A DNA stretch of 64,000 nucleotides from assembly GCA_964455905.1 (NCBI GenBank), contig CAYVYN010000001.1, positions 1 to 64,000 of the forward strand. The letters run 5' to 3'. Of this stretch, positions 34,787 through 43,611 are shown piece after piece. Source of the stretch: CAIJXB01 sp964455905 (GTDB lineage Bacteria > Chlamydiota > Chlamydiia > Chlamydiales > Rhabdochlamydiaceae). The first letter of the stretch is position 1. Every line of letters begins with the position of its first letter. Under the pieces are notes generated by a model. The model was not told the origin of the DNA, did not search any database, and saw only the letters and a program-made list of their open reading frames with translations. The translations under genes were made by a program, and so were the position numbers.

Positions 34787-36166
34787 TTATTTTTCTAATT
34801 CCTGAGTAGAAGCTCCATAGATATAGAATGGAAACTCACACCCTGCTTTAAAGCCCATCTTTGTAAATAGTCCCCAAGCCATACCTTTAGGCATCAAAAT
34901 AGCCATTACTTGGCCATAGTGCCGCTTCTTCGCTTCAACAAGTGCCGCATGAACAAGAGCTCCCCCAATACCGTGATTGCGGTATTCTGGCAGGGTTGCT
35001 AAGTTCCAAATTCCAGCTGATGATGGTGCTACTGAAAGAGTAGCAGTTCCGACGAGAGTCCCATTTAAGTAAGCCATGAAGTGCACTTGTTCGTTTTTCT
35101 TCATCACCGAATCATTTAAAGCTAGCCATTGTTCTGTTGCTTTGGGACTCATAGCAAAAGCATTCCCTGCGAGATTTGTAAAAGACTCAAGCTCCGAATC
35201 TGACTGAACAATCTTAATTTTTAAATCAGAGGATGATTCTGGCTTAGGAGAGCCTCCTTGAGAAATATCAAGGCCAATACCAGTAAGAACTCCTCCGAAT
35301 TGAAAGCCTTTTGTTTCTAAAATCTTAGCAGACGACCACCACATGAAGGGAAGATTTTTAGAAGAGAAATACTCAATAGCTCTATCGATTTCTTCTTCTG
35401 TTGGAATGCGCTCTCCATTTTTTTCCATAACTCCATTGCCACAGACATAATCCATGCCCCAAGCGTATAGGCAATTTTGGTCTGTTTCTCTAAAATCAGC
35501 TCCAGGCAGCGGACTGCAAACAGAACCTGAACGAAAAGTGTCAAATCTTCCTTGAATCACTGATTGTAAAAGAGAATATTCTTTGCTATCGATCCCAATG
35601 TAAACTTCTACTTCCTTAGGCGAGCCCGATACGAATTTGTCCCCATAGAGTTCAAAGTCGCTGGCATATGTGCGTTCTAAGCTTGGCTGCTTCCAAATAT
35701 TACCCCAAGTTTCAATCAAAGCTTTAGGATGATCTCCAGTTGCGCGAAAGACAGCATACGAGCTTGCTGGGATGGTTTTTGCTACCATTCCTTCGGGAAT
35801 TGTATCGATGGAACTAACAGGACAACCAATGACTACTGAGTAAGGTTGAGTGTAGTCACCTTCGTAGTCACAATATAGGGCGATGACTTCACTGGAAGTC
35901 TTGTTTGGAATGCGACTTAAAATGTCTTCTCCATAAAACCTTCCCCACAGCTTTGGGATGTCTTGGGGCCCTGCTTCTGGGGCATTTGATGTTCGGCAAT
36001 CGATTCCGATTAGTAGTATGGCGGGTTTCTGTATAACCTCGTAGCTTCCCATCGTATTTTCCTCCGTAAAATTTGTTTTGTCGCCGCTATGAGGTGTGCT
36101 TTGCGCTAAAAGCGGACTGCTTACAATTACCGCTCCAAGTAATAGTATTGTCAAAGGGATTCTCAT
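34787..36166 (-). CDS. GyrI-like effector-binding domain fused to a GNAT acetyltransferase, with optional signal peptide
   Basis: From the ATG at 36166 (AGGAG upstream) the product has 459 residues and starts with a signal peptide (MRIPLTILLLGAVIVSSPLLAQS). A second in-frame ATG at 36052 (residue 39, MGSYEVIQKPAILLIG) has an even better site, GGAGG with 8-nt spacing, and would give a cytosolic form. Domains from there: a GyrI/AraC-effector-binding domain (MVAKTIPASSYAVFRATGDHPKALIETWGNIW to VEVYIGI), then a helical linker with RIPTEEEIDRAIEYF, and a GNAT domain with IWNLATLPEYRNHGIGGALV (acetyl-CoA loop) and GLFTKMGFKAGCEFPFYIYG. GyrI domains bind small molecules or gyrase. A sensor-acetyltransferase role is inferred. 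Confidence 0.72.
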   Translation of the reverse strand: MRIPLTILLLGAVIVSSPLLAQSTPHSGDKTNFTEENTMGSYEVIQKPAILLIGIDCRTSNAPEAGPQDIPKLWGRFYGEDILSRIPNKTSSEVIALYCDYEGDYTQPYSVVIGCPVSSIDTIPEGMVAKTIPASSYAVFRATGDHPKALIETWGNIWKQPSLERTYASDFELYGDKFVSGSPKEVEVYIGIDSKEYSLLQSVIQGRFDTFRSGSVCSPLPGADFRETDQNCLYAWGMDYVCGNGVMEKNGERIPTEEEIDRAIEYFSSKNLPFMWWSSAKILETKGFQFGGVLTGIGLDISQGGSPKPESSSDLKIKIVQSDSELESFTNLAGNAFAMSPKATEQWLALNDSVMKKNEQVHFMAYLNGTLVGTATLSVAPSSAGIWNLATLPEYRNHGIGGALVHAALVEAKKRHYGQVMAILMPKGMAWGLFTKMGFKAGCEFPFYIYGASTQELEK

Positions 36167-36226
36167 AAGGCTCCTAAACTTGAAGTATTGAGAACCAGTT
36201 ATACCACTGTTATCAATATTTCTCAC

Positions 36227-36514
36227 TCTATTAACAAGAAACCCATAAAGTTAGACAGGCGTATATAGCAAATCCAGAGAAAAAGATGATCCTTGCAGAA
36301 CTCATCTAAGTGCCCGATATTGTTATTCTAAGACTTTCAAAACATCAACAACTGAAAAACTTTCTCAAACCTAATCTGTTTCAAAATTGTGATTTTTCTG
36401 ATTAAGAGAGATTACGTGAAAACAACCCAAAACGAGGCTTTTTTTGAAGTTCTTGCATATTGACTACTTACGTTGAAGGACGTTTAGAATCCTTGCTCGA
36501 AATAGTTAGAACTC
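36227..36514. other. Non-coding stretch before the tRNA remnant
   Basis: AT-rich, no open frame of interest, no recognisable RNA. It leads into the partial tRNA-Phe copy. Confidence 0.4.
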
Positions 36515-36557
36515 GTGGCCAGAAATGGAATCGAAACAGCGAGAGAAGGATTTTCAG
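36515..36557 (-). repeat. Partial tRNA-Phe copy (attachment-site relic)
   Basis: Forty-three bases match the 3' half of the intact tRNA-Phe (38116-38158) from the anticodon loop to the acceptor end, in the same orientation, with 39 identities. The substitutions break the T-stem, so it is not a tRNA gene. Such a 3'-half direct repeat is the typical trace of an element integrated into a tRNA gene. Confidence 0.85.
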
Positions 36558-36954
36558 ACTTAAAAACCACCTCTTTCTATTGCCTTTGATTGAGCTTAAT
36601 CAACCAAGGTGAAAAAAATCTATAGGAAAATTTAGATTTTTTCCTGGAAATTTTAGCACCCCAAAGCATCGAAGGGAATATTGCGAAATTGGCAACTCCG
36701 TTGAATTTCAATAATTTTTCAGCAACAGAAGAAAAGAAAAAAATGCCATGGATTCAAAATTCACTCGTTAAATTCTCCATAAAGAGGCGTGGATGTCAAA
36801 AATCTCATAGATATAAAATATTTCGATTAAAACCTTGAAAACTTACACCAGAACATTTTTCATATAAGCAGATTAATCTAAGGCTGATTTAACATTGAAT
36901 TAAAATCGAATATTTTGCATAATTGTTATAATTAATTATTTAGGAAGAAAAACC
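36558..36954. other. Non-coding stretch inside the relic element
   Basis: AT-rich with no convincing gene. The plus-strand sequence just before 36955 has AGGAAG as ribosome-binding site for the RING-like gene. Confidence 0.4.
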
Positions 36955-37341
36955 ATGCCTACTCCTGCATCCGCCGCTGCGGCAAGACCTTTTTACGCAA
37001 TCTGTACAGAGGACATTCTGCCAGATGCAATTATATCTAAATTGAATTCCAGCCACCAATACCACCGGCATTGCTTACAGCCCTGGTTGGATTCAAATAA
37101 TACTACTCGTCCCTTACACAGAGCAAGGATCACTTCAATAAATGGGGTTGCTATAGAAGAACCAAAAGTAAAACATCATGTTCTCATCACGGCAGTTGAA
37201 AACCCTCTAAGAGAGGCTCAAGCTCGATATCAAAGAAGCATAAGAGTCATCGAAAATCCGTCCATTCATTCAGCAGACCCTGTTGAACAAATAGCAGCGA
37301 AGATTCAACCAGTCCGTTTTTCTAGATTCGGGGGAACTTAG
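36955..37341 (+). CDS. Small degenerate RING-H2-like protein
   Basis: The 128 residues carry an N-terminal segment that follows the RING-H2 pattern: CTEDI (Cys17), SSHQYHRHCLQPWLDSNN (His34, His37, Cys40) and TTRPLHRARI (His55 where the last cysteine is expected). Three of the eight usual ligands are replaced (Tyr14, Ser32, Arg52), so zinc binding would be weak or altered. RING-H2 domains are E3 ubiquitin ligases in eukaryotes, and bacterial copies are usually secreted effectors. The C-terminal half is not recognised. It lies between the tRNA-Phe remnant and the broken integrase, as cargo of the relic element. It may itself be decaying. Confidence 0.55.
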   Translation: MPTPASAAAARPFYAICTEDILPDAIISKLNSSHQYHRHCLQPWLDSNNTTRPLHRARITSINGVAIEEPKVKHHVLITAVENPLREAQARYQRSIRVIENPSIHSADPVEQIAAKIQPVRFSRFGGT

Positions 37342-37399
37342 ATTACTTTTTAAAAGTCACCAAGCAATTCTAACGCTAATCCTCGAACCGAAAGGAATC

Positions 37400-37770
37400 T
37401 CATGTCAGTGTTTTTTGAATTGTTAATAGTGATTCCCCCTGATGAAGCTCTAGATCGGTCCACCTTAGACGGCAAATCTCGTTATAACGACCCCCTGTAC
37501 TTAAAAGCAGAACTACAAAAGTAAAAAAGTAAGGATTATCGCTTATGCGACACACCTCAAGAAAGCGGCTGACTTCTTTAGAACTTAAAAAACGGGTTCT
37601 TTTTCTCTTGTGATTTTGCGAACAGGATTCTCTGGCGCCCATCCCACTTTGTTACAAAGATACCCATTAAGTGCCTTAAACCGCATTTCCTTCGTTAGCT
37701 TGAGATATTGGATTACTCTATTTGTATTTTTTGATCTCAAGGATGTAACGAAGGTTTTTATAGCAACCTA
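37400..37770 (-). pseudogene. Frameshifted tyrosine-recombinase (phage integrase) remnant
   Basis: Two minus-strand frames join into one integrase. From about 37770 comes TFVTSLRSKNTNRVIQYLKL then KEMRFKALNGYLCNKVGWAPENPVRKIT. A frame change near 37600 leads to RTRFLSSKEVSRFLEVCRI and VVLLLSTGGRYNEICRLRWTDLE, which holds the first catalytic arginine. The frame stops at 37400 before the HxxR and tyrosine boxes. The core-binding domain and first half of the catalytic domain are present, but frameshifted and truncated. Its place next to tRNA-Phe fits a site-specific integrase of a tRNA-targeted island. Confidence 0.85.
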
Positions 37771-38113
37771 AGATTTGCATAAATTTGACATGAAACTAAA
37801 GCGTTTCTTTATATCTAATCCTAAGACACTTATTACTAGTTTAAATACTCTCTATCAAGTTTAATAGATTCTGAACCTATACGTTGACTTTTTCTGGTCT
37901 GTATCCACAAAGCAAAAGGACATCATCAGAATGGAGTTCCAATATTTTTTTAATTGTAGCTCACAAGAATGCTATAGCTTCATTTTGAAACGCCGAAATA
38001 TTCAAAACCGTAAGAGTAATTTCATTTAGATAGCTGTTATGAGATGCAATTTTTTTAATGAATTTTTAAGAGTCTAATTTTGTTGGAATTTAGCTTATAT
38101 CTAGAAAAAGAAA
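37771..38113. other. Non-coding stretch between integrase relic and tRNA-Phe
   Basis: AT-rich, without any frame of interest. It probably held the 5' part of the integrase gene, now unreadable by eye. Confidence 0.4.
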
Positions 38114-38189
<76 letters not shown>

Positions 38190-38251
38190 ACACTAAAGCT
38201 CAAAACTTTAAAGCTCTTCGGATTTTTACACAAGCGATTTCTGAAAAAAAA

Positions 38252-40189
38252 TCATTTTTTCGCATATTTTCGCAAAAGAATCATATCCTTCACAATGCCT
38301 ACGCCTTCTAGAACCTGTAAATCCTCTACTCCAAAATTTAAAGAGGGGTTCCATTTTTTAGCTACAGGGCTTTCTGTATTTTGTAAAAACTGCAAAAAGC
38401 AAAGGAAGTTTTTATCATGACTTAAACGATACTCACTATTTTTCTTTAAAATAGGCAACACCTCAGTCCAAAAAGAAAATTTCTTTTGAAGATTCGGAAG
38501 ATAATTTTTCTTAAGCCAAGCCCGACTCCTAGCATCTACATCTAATAAAGGATCCCTAAAAGCATCCGGCACTTGATCGTTTTTTAGTGCATAAGGAAGA
38601 TATTTTTCTCCTATATTAAAAGAGGAATACTTTGTCGGCACAACAATATCAGCTTTAACACCCTCTATTTGAGTAGACCTTCCAGAAACTGTATAGTATT
38701 TACCCACCGTAACTTTGAAATACGTGGATGCATTCTCGTCAGTCACTGTTTGATGTTGAATAGTCCCTTTTCCATAGGTTCTTTCATCGCCAACAACAAC
38801 AGCAATACCATAATCTTGCAAAGCTTGAGCCACAATCTCTGCAGCGGAAGCCGACGCTTTAGAAGCTAACACAACAAGCGGCCCATCATAAAAAACCTTA
38901 CCATCAAGCTCTCTTAAATAACGCATTTGCCCTTCTGCATACTTAGAAATAACAATAACACCACTAGAAACAAACAAACCTGCCATTTTAACGGCTTGAC
39001 TTAAGAAACCTCCAGAATTAGCCCTCATATCTAAAATAAGCCCCTGAAGATTCCCTAAAGACTTTAAACTTCGTAATGCATCTCTAACATCTTTCTCACA
39101 GCTGCGCCCATCAGCGCTTTCATAAAAAGAAGGAATGTCAATAATTCCTATATGGCCATCACCAAACGGCACTGACCCAAAGCGAACAAGCTCCGCTTCA
39201 ACAGCAATCTTATCCCTGATTAAACCAAAAGAAATAACCTCTCCTGTTTTTTTTCGAACAGTTAAGTTCACTCCTTTTCCCACATCACCTTTAAGCCAAT
39301 TCATAACATCTAGATAAGATGATTCTGAAACAACATTACCATCAATGGACAAAAGGGAATCTCCTGAAGAAAGCTTCCCGCTTTTATCTGCCGGACCACC
39401 TCGAACAACGGTTTTAACAACAACTCCTCCTAAAGACTCTTTTAAAACAACCCCAATTCCCTCAAATTGCTTTTCCAAACTAGCCCTAAGCTCATAAGCC
39501 TCCTCTGGAGTAAAAAAAGAAGAGTGCGCATCTAAACTCTTCGCGAAAGCCTTCAAGGTATGCATAGCTAAAAAATGCTCTTTATTTGAAGACAAATATG
39601 GAGCTTCAAATCTCTGCCACTTCCTCTCACAAAAAGCTAAAATCTCTTGGACATTCTTAGTGGTAAGAATTTCAATCCTCTCTTGCTCTTTTTCTAATTG
39701 AAGCATGGCAAGCATCTGATTTTTTATTCTTTGATACAACAGCTCTTCGGTCTTTACAAAAGCAACACCCTGATAAAAGGGAGCGCCTGTCAAATCAGGA
39801 TTACCAATCAACTCGTCGCGGATCTTTTTTCTATATTCCCTTGCTCGTAAAATAGAAGATCTAATAAGAGAGCTAGCTTTTTCATAAAGAAAATACTCAC
39901 CATGGAGGTGCCCCGTTACAACCTGCTGTAAAAGATCTTCTTTCATACTCCAGAATGGAGAAACTTCCGAGTCGAGCAAATACATCTTACCAGGATCAAA
40001 CTGATCAAAAAAAAGTTTAAAACTTCTCTTAGCTAAGACCGAAGAAAAAACCTTATGCTCGACATGATAGGCCAACATCTCTTCAATGGAAGTGTGTATG
40101 TTTTTTTTAGAAAGCTCAAAACCCTCCTCCCGACTAAATACCTGAACAGAAGAGACTATAAAAAAAGAAAATAATAAATATTTTAGCAC
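38252..40189 (-). CDS. tsp: Tail-specific / C-terminal processing protease (S41)
   Basis: Periplasmic serine protease. The 645 residues have a signal peptide (MLKYLLFSFFIVSSVQVFS), a long N-terminal helical domain, a PDZ domain (about 235-320; GIGVVLKESLGGVVVKTVVRGGPADKSGKLSSGDSLLSIDG) and the S41 catalytic core. The nucleophile lies in ASKASASAAEIVAQALQDYG and the lysine in ERTYGKGTIQHQT, with NSGGFL before them. Length and order match chlamydial Tsp (I recall CT441), reported in C. trachomatis to act on host proteins such as p65. It sits divergently from rpsL, as in Chlamydia. Confidence 0.92.
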   Translation of the reverse strand: MLKYLLFSFFIVSSVQVFSREEGFELSKKNIHTSIEEMLAYHVEHKVFSSVLAKRSFKLFFDQFDPGKMYLLDSEVSPFWSMKEDLLQQVVTGHLHGEYFLYEKASSLIRSSILRAREYRKKIRDELIGNPDLTGAPFYQGVAFVKTEELLYQRIKNQMLAMLQLEKEQERIEILTTKNVQEILAFCERKWQRFEAPYLSSNKEHFLAMHTLKAFAKSLDAHSSFFTPEEAYELRASLEKQFEGIGVVLKESLGGVVVKTVVRGGPADKSGKLSSGDSLLSIDGNVVSESSYLDVMNWLKGDVGKGVNLTVRKKTGEVISFGLIRDKIAVEAELVRFGSVPFGDGHIGIIDIPSFYESADGRSCEKDVRDALRSLKSLGNLQGLILDMRANSGGFLSQAVKMAGLFVSSGVIVISKYAEGQMRYLRELDGKVFYDGPLVVLASKASASAAEIVAQALQDYGIAVVVGDERTYGKGTIQHQTVTDENASTYFKVTVGKYYTVSGRSTQIEGVKADIVVPTKYSSFNIGEKYLPYALKNDQVPDAFRDPLLDVDARSRAWLKKNYLPNLQKKFSFWTEVLPILKKNSEYRLSHDKNFLCFLQFLQNTESPVAKKWNPSLNFGVEDLQVLEGVGIVKDMILLRKYAKK

Positions 40190-40394
40190 AAACCCTCCTC
40201 TTCCACGAATATCAAGCTAAGCCTTTTTTATTCCTCTAAAGAAAATAAAACACCAGAAATTTATAGAAATTCATGTCAAAACAAAAAAATACATATACAC
40301 AAAAAACAAATAAGCTTCTACCAACACTAAAAACAAGCTAAAATTCACAATGACACTTTTGGGTTGTTTTGAATACAAAAAAAGAGAAATGGTT

Positions 40395-40424
40395 TTGCAA
40401 ATAATTCTACAATCCAGTTATAGT
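40395..40424 (+). promoter_or_regulatory. Candidate promoter of the rpsL operon
   Basis: TTGCAA (40395-40400) and TATAGT (40419-40424) with an 18-bp spacer lie 49 bp before the rpsL start, which itself has an AAGGAGA site. It is the best vegetative promoter match in the gap between tsp and rpsL. Confidence 0.5.
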
Positions 40425-40472
40425 TTTCTTATCGTGTAATTTAAAAAAAGTTTTTCAAGGAGAAAGGCTAAG

Positions 40473-40844
40473 ATGCCTACAATTAATCAACTCGTTCGAA
40501 AAGGCCGTATCAACAAGGTACGAGCAAAGAAATCACCTGCTCTACAAAGATGTCCTCAAAAAAGAGGGGTTTGTTTACAGGTAAAAACAAAAACACCTAA
40601 AAAGCCGAACTCTGCTCTTAGAAAAGTAGCTTGGATTCGTCTTTCTAACGGTCAAGAAGTTATTGCATACATCGGCGGAGAAGGCCATAACCTCCAAGAG
40701 CACAGCATTGTTCTCGTAAGAGGCGGAAGAGTAAAAGACCTTCCAGGGGTAAGATATCACATCGTTAGGGGTGCTCTTGACTGTGCTGCTGTTAAAGACA
40801 GAAAAAAATCCAGATCCAAGTATGGGGCAAAACGTCCTAAGTAA
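40473..40844 (+). CDS. rpsL: 30S ribosomal protein S12
   Basis: The 123 residues match uS12: MPTINQLVRKGR, CPQKRGVCLQV, TPKKPNSALRKVAWIRLSNG, YIGGEGHNLQEHSIVLVRGGRVKDLPGVRYHIVRG and the basic tail. The lysine in TPKKPNSALR, where streptomycin resistance changes occur, is the wild-type residue. First gene of rpsL-rpsG-fusA-rpsJ. Confidence 0.98.
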   Translation: MPTINQLVRKGRINKVRAKKSPALQRCPQKRGVCLQVKTKTPKKPNSALRKVAWIRLSNGQEVIAYIGGEGHNLQEHSIVLVRGGRVKDLPGVRYHIVRGALDCAAVKDRKKSRSKYGAKRPK

Positions 40845-40848
40845 TATT

Positions 40849-40879
40849 AGGATACCTTCCATAATGAATAGGGTATCCT
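40849..40879 (+). promoter_or_regulatory. Hairpin between rpsL and rpsG
   Basis: AGGATACC (40849-40856) pairs with GGTATCCT (40872-40879) around a 15-nt loop, right after the rpsL stop. No T-run follows, so it may be a processing, attenuation or S7-type feedback site in the unusually long 167-bp gap. Confidence 0.45.
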
Positions 40880-41011
40880 GATTCGCGATTCTTTCTGCAC
40901 ACCTAATCGCCTGCAGAGACAATCTCGGATCGGTTTTTTGTACACACTAAACAAAAAGCCAAGTAAATAGCCTTTGGATCAATACAGAAAAAAATTTTAG
41001 GAGACTACAAA

Positions 41012-41485
41012 ATGTCAAGAAGAAGAGGCGCCGTAAAAAGGCAGATCGATCCCGATCCGATATATAAAAGCGTAACACTCGCAAAGTTCATTAATAAAAT
41101 AATGTACGGCGGAAAAAAATCCACAGCTAGCAAGATCGTGTACAATGCTCTTGAAAAGCTCGCTAAACGCGTTAAATCAGAAAATCCTTTAGAAGCTTTC
41201 GAACAAGCTCTAGAAAACGCAAAGCCTGCGTTAGAAGTAAAATCCAGAAGAATCGGCGGAGCTACATATCAAGTTCCTATGGAAATCCCTTCTGAAAGAA
41301 GAACTGCTATGGCTATGCAATGGGTAATTAAATTTGCTCGAGACAAAGCTGGACGTTCGATGGAAGATGGTTTAGCTGCAGAGTTAGCTGACTGCTTTCA
41401 AAACCAAGGATCTACTATTAAGAAAAAAGACGACACCCACAGAATGGCTGAAGCTAATCGAGCATTTGCTCACTATAAATGGTAA
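41012..41485 (+). CDS. rpsG: 30S ribosomal protein S7
   Basis: The 157 residues match uS7: MSRRRGAVKRQIDPDPIYKS, KFINKIMYGGKKSTASKIVYNAL, RRIGGATYQVPMEI, ERRTAMAMQWVIKFAR and KKDDTHRMAEANRAFAHYKW. AGGAG lies upstream of the ATG. It is followed 15 bp later by fusA. Confidence 0.98.
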   Translation: MSRRRGAVKRQIDPDPIYKSVTLAKFINKIMYGGKKSTASKIVYNALEKLAKRVKSENPLEAFEQALENAKPALEVKSRRIGGATYQVPMEIPSERRTAMAMQWVIKFARDKAGRSMEDGLAAELADCFQNQGSTIKKKDDTHRMAEANRAFAHYKW

Positions 41486-41500
41486 ACCAGGGAGAAGTAG

Positions 41501-43591
41501 ATGAGCAAAAGAGCAGATACTGATAAGTTAGCAGACGTCCGTAACGTCGGGATTATGGCACACATCGATGCCGGTAAAACAACTACTACTGAACGTATTT
41601 TATTTTATTCAGGAAAGTTGCACCAAATCGGAGAAGTACATGAAGGCGCTGCCACAATGGACTTCATGGAGCAAGAAAAAGAAAGAGGTATCACAATCAC
41701 CTCTGCGGCTACCACAGTTCACTGGGAAGGTCAAAAAATCAACATCATCGACACACCTGGACACGTAGACTTCACGATTGAAGTAGAACGATCCCTCCGC
41801 GTTCTTGATGGAGCTGTCGCTGTATTTGATGCAGTTGCTGGAGTGCAACCTCAGTCAGAAACTGTTTGGAAACAAGCTAATAAGTACAACGTTCCTCGTA
41901 TTGCTTTCATTAATAAAATGGATCGTACTGGAGCAGACTTTTTCAATGCAGTCCAAACAATGATCGACAAACTAGGAGCAAATGCTATTCCGGTGCAATA
42001 CCCTATTGGAGCAGAATCCGACTTCAAAGGAATGGTTGATCTAGTATCTATGAAAGCATATCTCTTCCTTGATGAAACAATGGGAGCAAAATATGACACA
42101 GTAGAAATTCCTGCGGACTTACGAGCTGACTGTGAAAAATACAGACTCAGACTTTTAGAAGAGCTTGCGACTATTGATGAAGAAAATGAAGAGTTCATGG
42201 TTAAAGTTTTAGAAGCTCCAGAAAGTCTTACAGAGCAAGAAATTCATGCAGCGATTCGTAAAGGTGTTGTGACCAATAAATTCACACCTGTCCTTTGTGG
42301 AACAGCTTTTAAAAACAAGGGAATCCAACCTCTTTTAGATGCTGTTGTAAGATGGATGCCTTCTCCTTTGGATAGAGGCGTCATTAAGGGAATTAACATT
42401 TCCACAAATGAACCTATGGAAATCGTTCCTGCAGATGACAGTCCGCTTGCAGCTCTTGCTTTTAAAATCATGTCTGACCCTTACGTCGGCAGACTCACGT
42501 TTGTTAGAGTATATGCTGGAACTTTATCTAAAGGTTCTACGCTTATCAATACAACAAAAGACAAAAAAGAAAGAGTTTCTAGACTTCTAGAAATGCATGC
42601 AAACAAAAGAAACGACCGCGAAGACTTCTTTACTGGAGACATCGCAGCGTGTATCGGTCTTAAATACACAAGTACCGGAGATACGCTTTGTTCAGAAAAC
42701 AACCCTCTTCTTTTAGAAAAAATGGAATTCCCTGAGCCTGTTATTTCCATGGCTATCGAACCAAAATCTAAAGCTGATAGAGAAAAACTCTCTATGGCGC
42801 TTAGTTCATTATCTGAAGAAGATCCTACGTTCCGAGTAAATACTAACGAAGAAACTGGCCAAACCATCATTGCTGGTATGGGAGAACTTCACTTAGAAAT
42901 TCTTAGAGACCGTATGTTCCGTGAGTTTTCCGTAGAAGCTAACGTCGGTAAACCTGAAGTAGCTTACAAAGAAACAATCACGGTTCCAAGTTCTACAGAA
43001 ACAAAATATGTAAAACAATCTGGCGGACGCGGTCAATACGCTCACGTTTGTTTGGAAATCGAACCTAATGAAATGGGTAAAGGAAACGAAATTGTCAGCA
43101 AAATTGTTGGCGGTTCCATTCCTAAAGAATATATCAATCCTACGATTAAGGGAATTGAAGAAGGAATTGCAACAGGTATTCTAGCTGGATATCCTCTTGT
43201 AGACGTAAAAGTTTCAATTACCTACGGTTCTTACCATGAAGTAGACTCCAGTGAAATGGCGTTTAAAATTTGTGGTTCTATGGCTTTAAAAGAAGCTGCT
43301 AAGAAAGGAAAACCAGTCCTTCTAGAACCAATTATGAAAGTCGAAGTGACAACTCCTGATCAATTCATGGGTGATGTCATTGGTGACGTGAATAGACGTA
43401 GAGGAAAAATCATGAACCAAAAAACTCAAAGATCTGATGTCATCGTTGATGCAGAAGTTCCTTTGAGCGAAATGTTCGGATACTCTACACAGCTCAGATC
43501 TTTAAGTTCTGGACGAGCTACCTACACAATGGAGCCTAGCCACTTTGAAAAAGTGCCGACTAAAATACAAGAAGAAATTTTAAAGAAATAA
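41501..43591 (+). CDS. fusA: Translation elongation factor G
   Basis: GTPase that drives ribosome translocation. The 696 residues have the G domain motifs AHIDAGKTTTTERIL, DTPGHVDF and NKMDRTGADF. The domain II-V blocks include GMGELHLEI and, in domain IV, KQSGGRGQYAHVCLEIEP and IVGGSIPKEYINPTIKGIEEG. Length is standard for the single-copy EF-G. The operon lacks tuf, as I recall is also true in Chlamydia. Confidence 0.98.
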   Translation: MSKRADTDKLADVRNVGIMAHIDAGKTTTTERILFYSGKLHQIGEVHEGAATMDFMEQEKERGITITSAATTVHWEGQKINIIDTPGHVDFTIEVERSLRVLDGAVAVFDAVAGVQPQSETVWKQANKYNVPRIAFINKMDRTGADFFNAVQTMIDKLGANAIPVQYPIGAESDFKGMVDLVSMKAYLFLDETMGAKYDTVEIPADLRADCEKYRLRLLEELATIDEENEEFMVKVLEAPESLTEQEIHAAIRKGVVTNKFTPVLCGTAFKNKGIQPLLDAVVRWMPSPLDRGVIKGINISTNEPMEIVPADDSPLAALAFKIMSDPYVGRLTFVRVYAGTLSKGSTLINTTKDKKERVSRLLEMHANKRNDREDFFTGDIAACIGLKYTSTGDTLCSENNPLLLEKMEFPEPVISMAIEPKSKADREKLSMALSSLSEEDPTFRVNTNEETGQTIIAGMGELHLEILRDRMFREFSVEANVGKPEVAYKETITVPSSTETKYVKQSGGRGQYAHVCLEIEPNEMGKGNEIVSKIVGGSIPKEYINPTIKGIEEGIATGILAGYPLVDVKVSITYGSYHEVDSSEMAFKICGSMALKEAAKKGKPVLLEPIMKVEVTTPDQFMGDVIGDVNRRRGKIMNQKTQRSDVIVDAEVPLSEMFGYSTQLRSLSSGRATYTMEPSHFEKVPTKIQEEILKK

Positions 43592-43611
43592 CACTTTTAA
43601 GGAAACTATTT

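Noticed and set aside
32908..36585. A 17-bp exact repeat, ACCTCTTTCTATTGCCT, at 32908-32924 and 36569-36585.
   Set aside because: A repeat of this length is close to chance expectation in an AT-rich 64-kb sequence, the flanks do not match and no element ends there. It was not called an attachment site.
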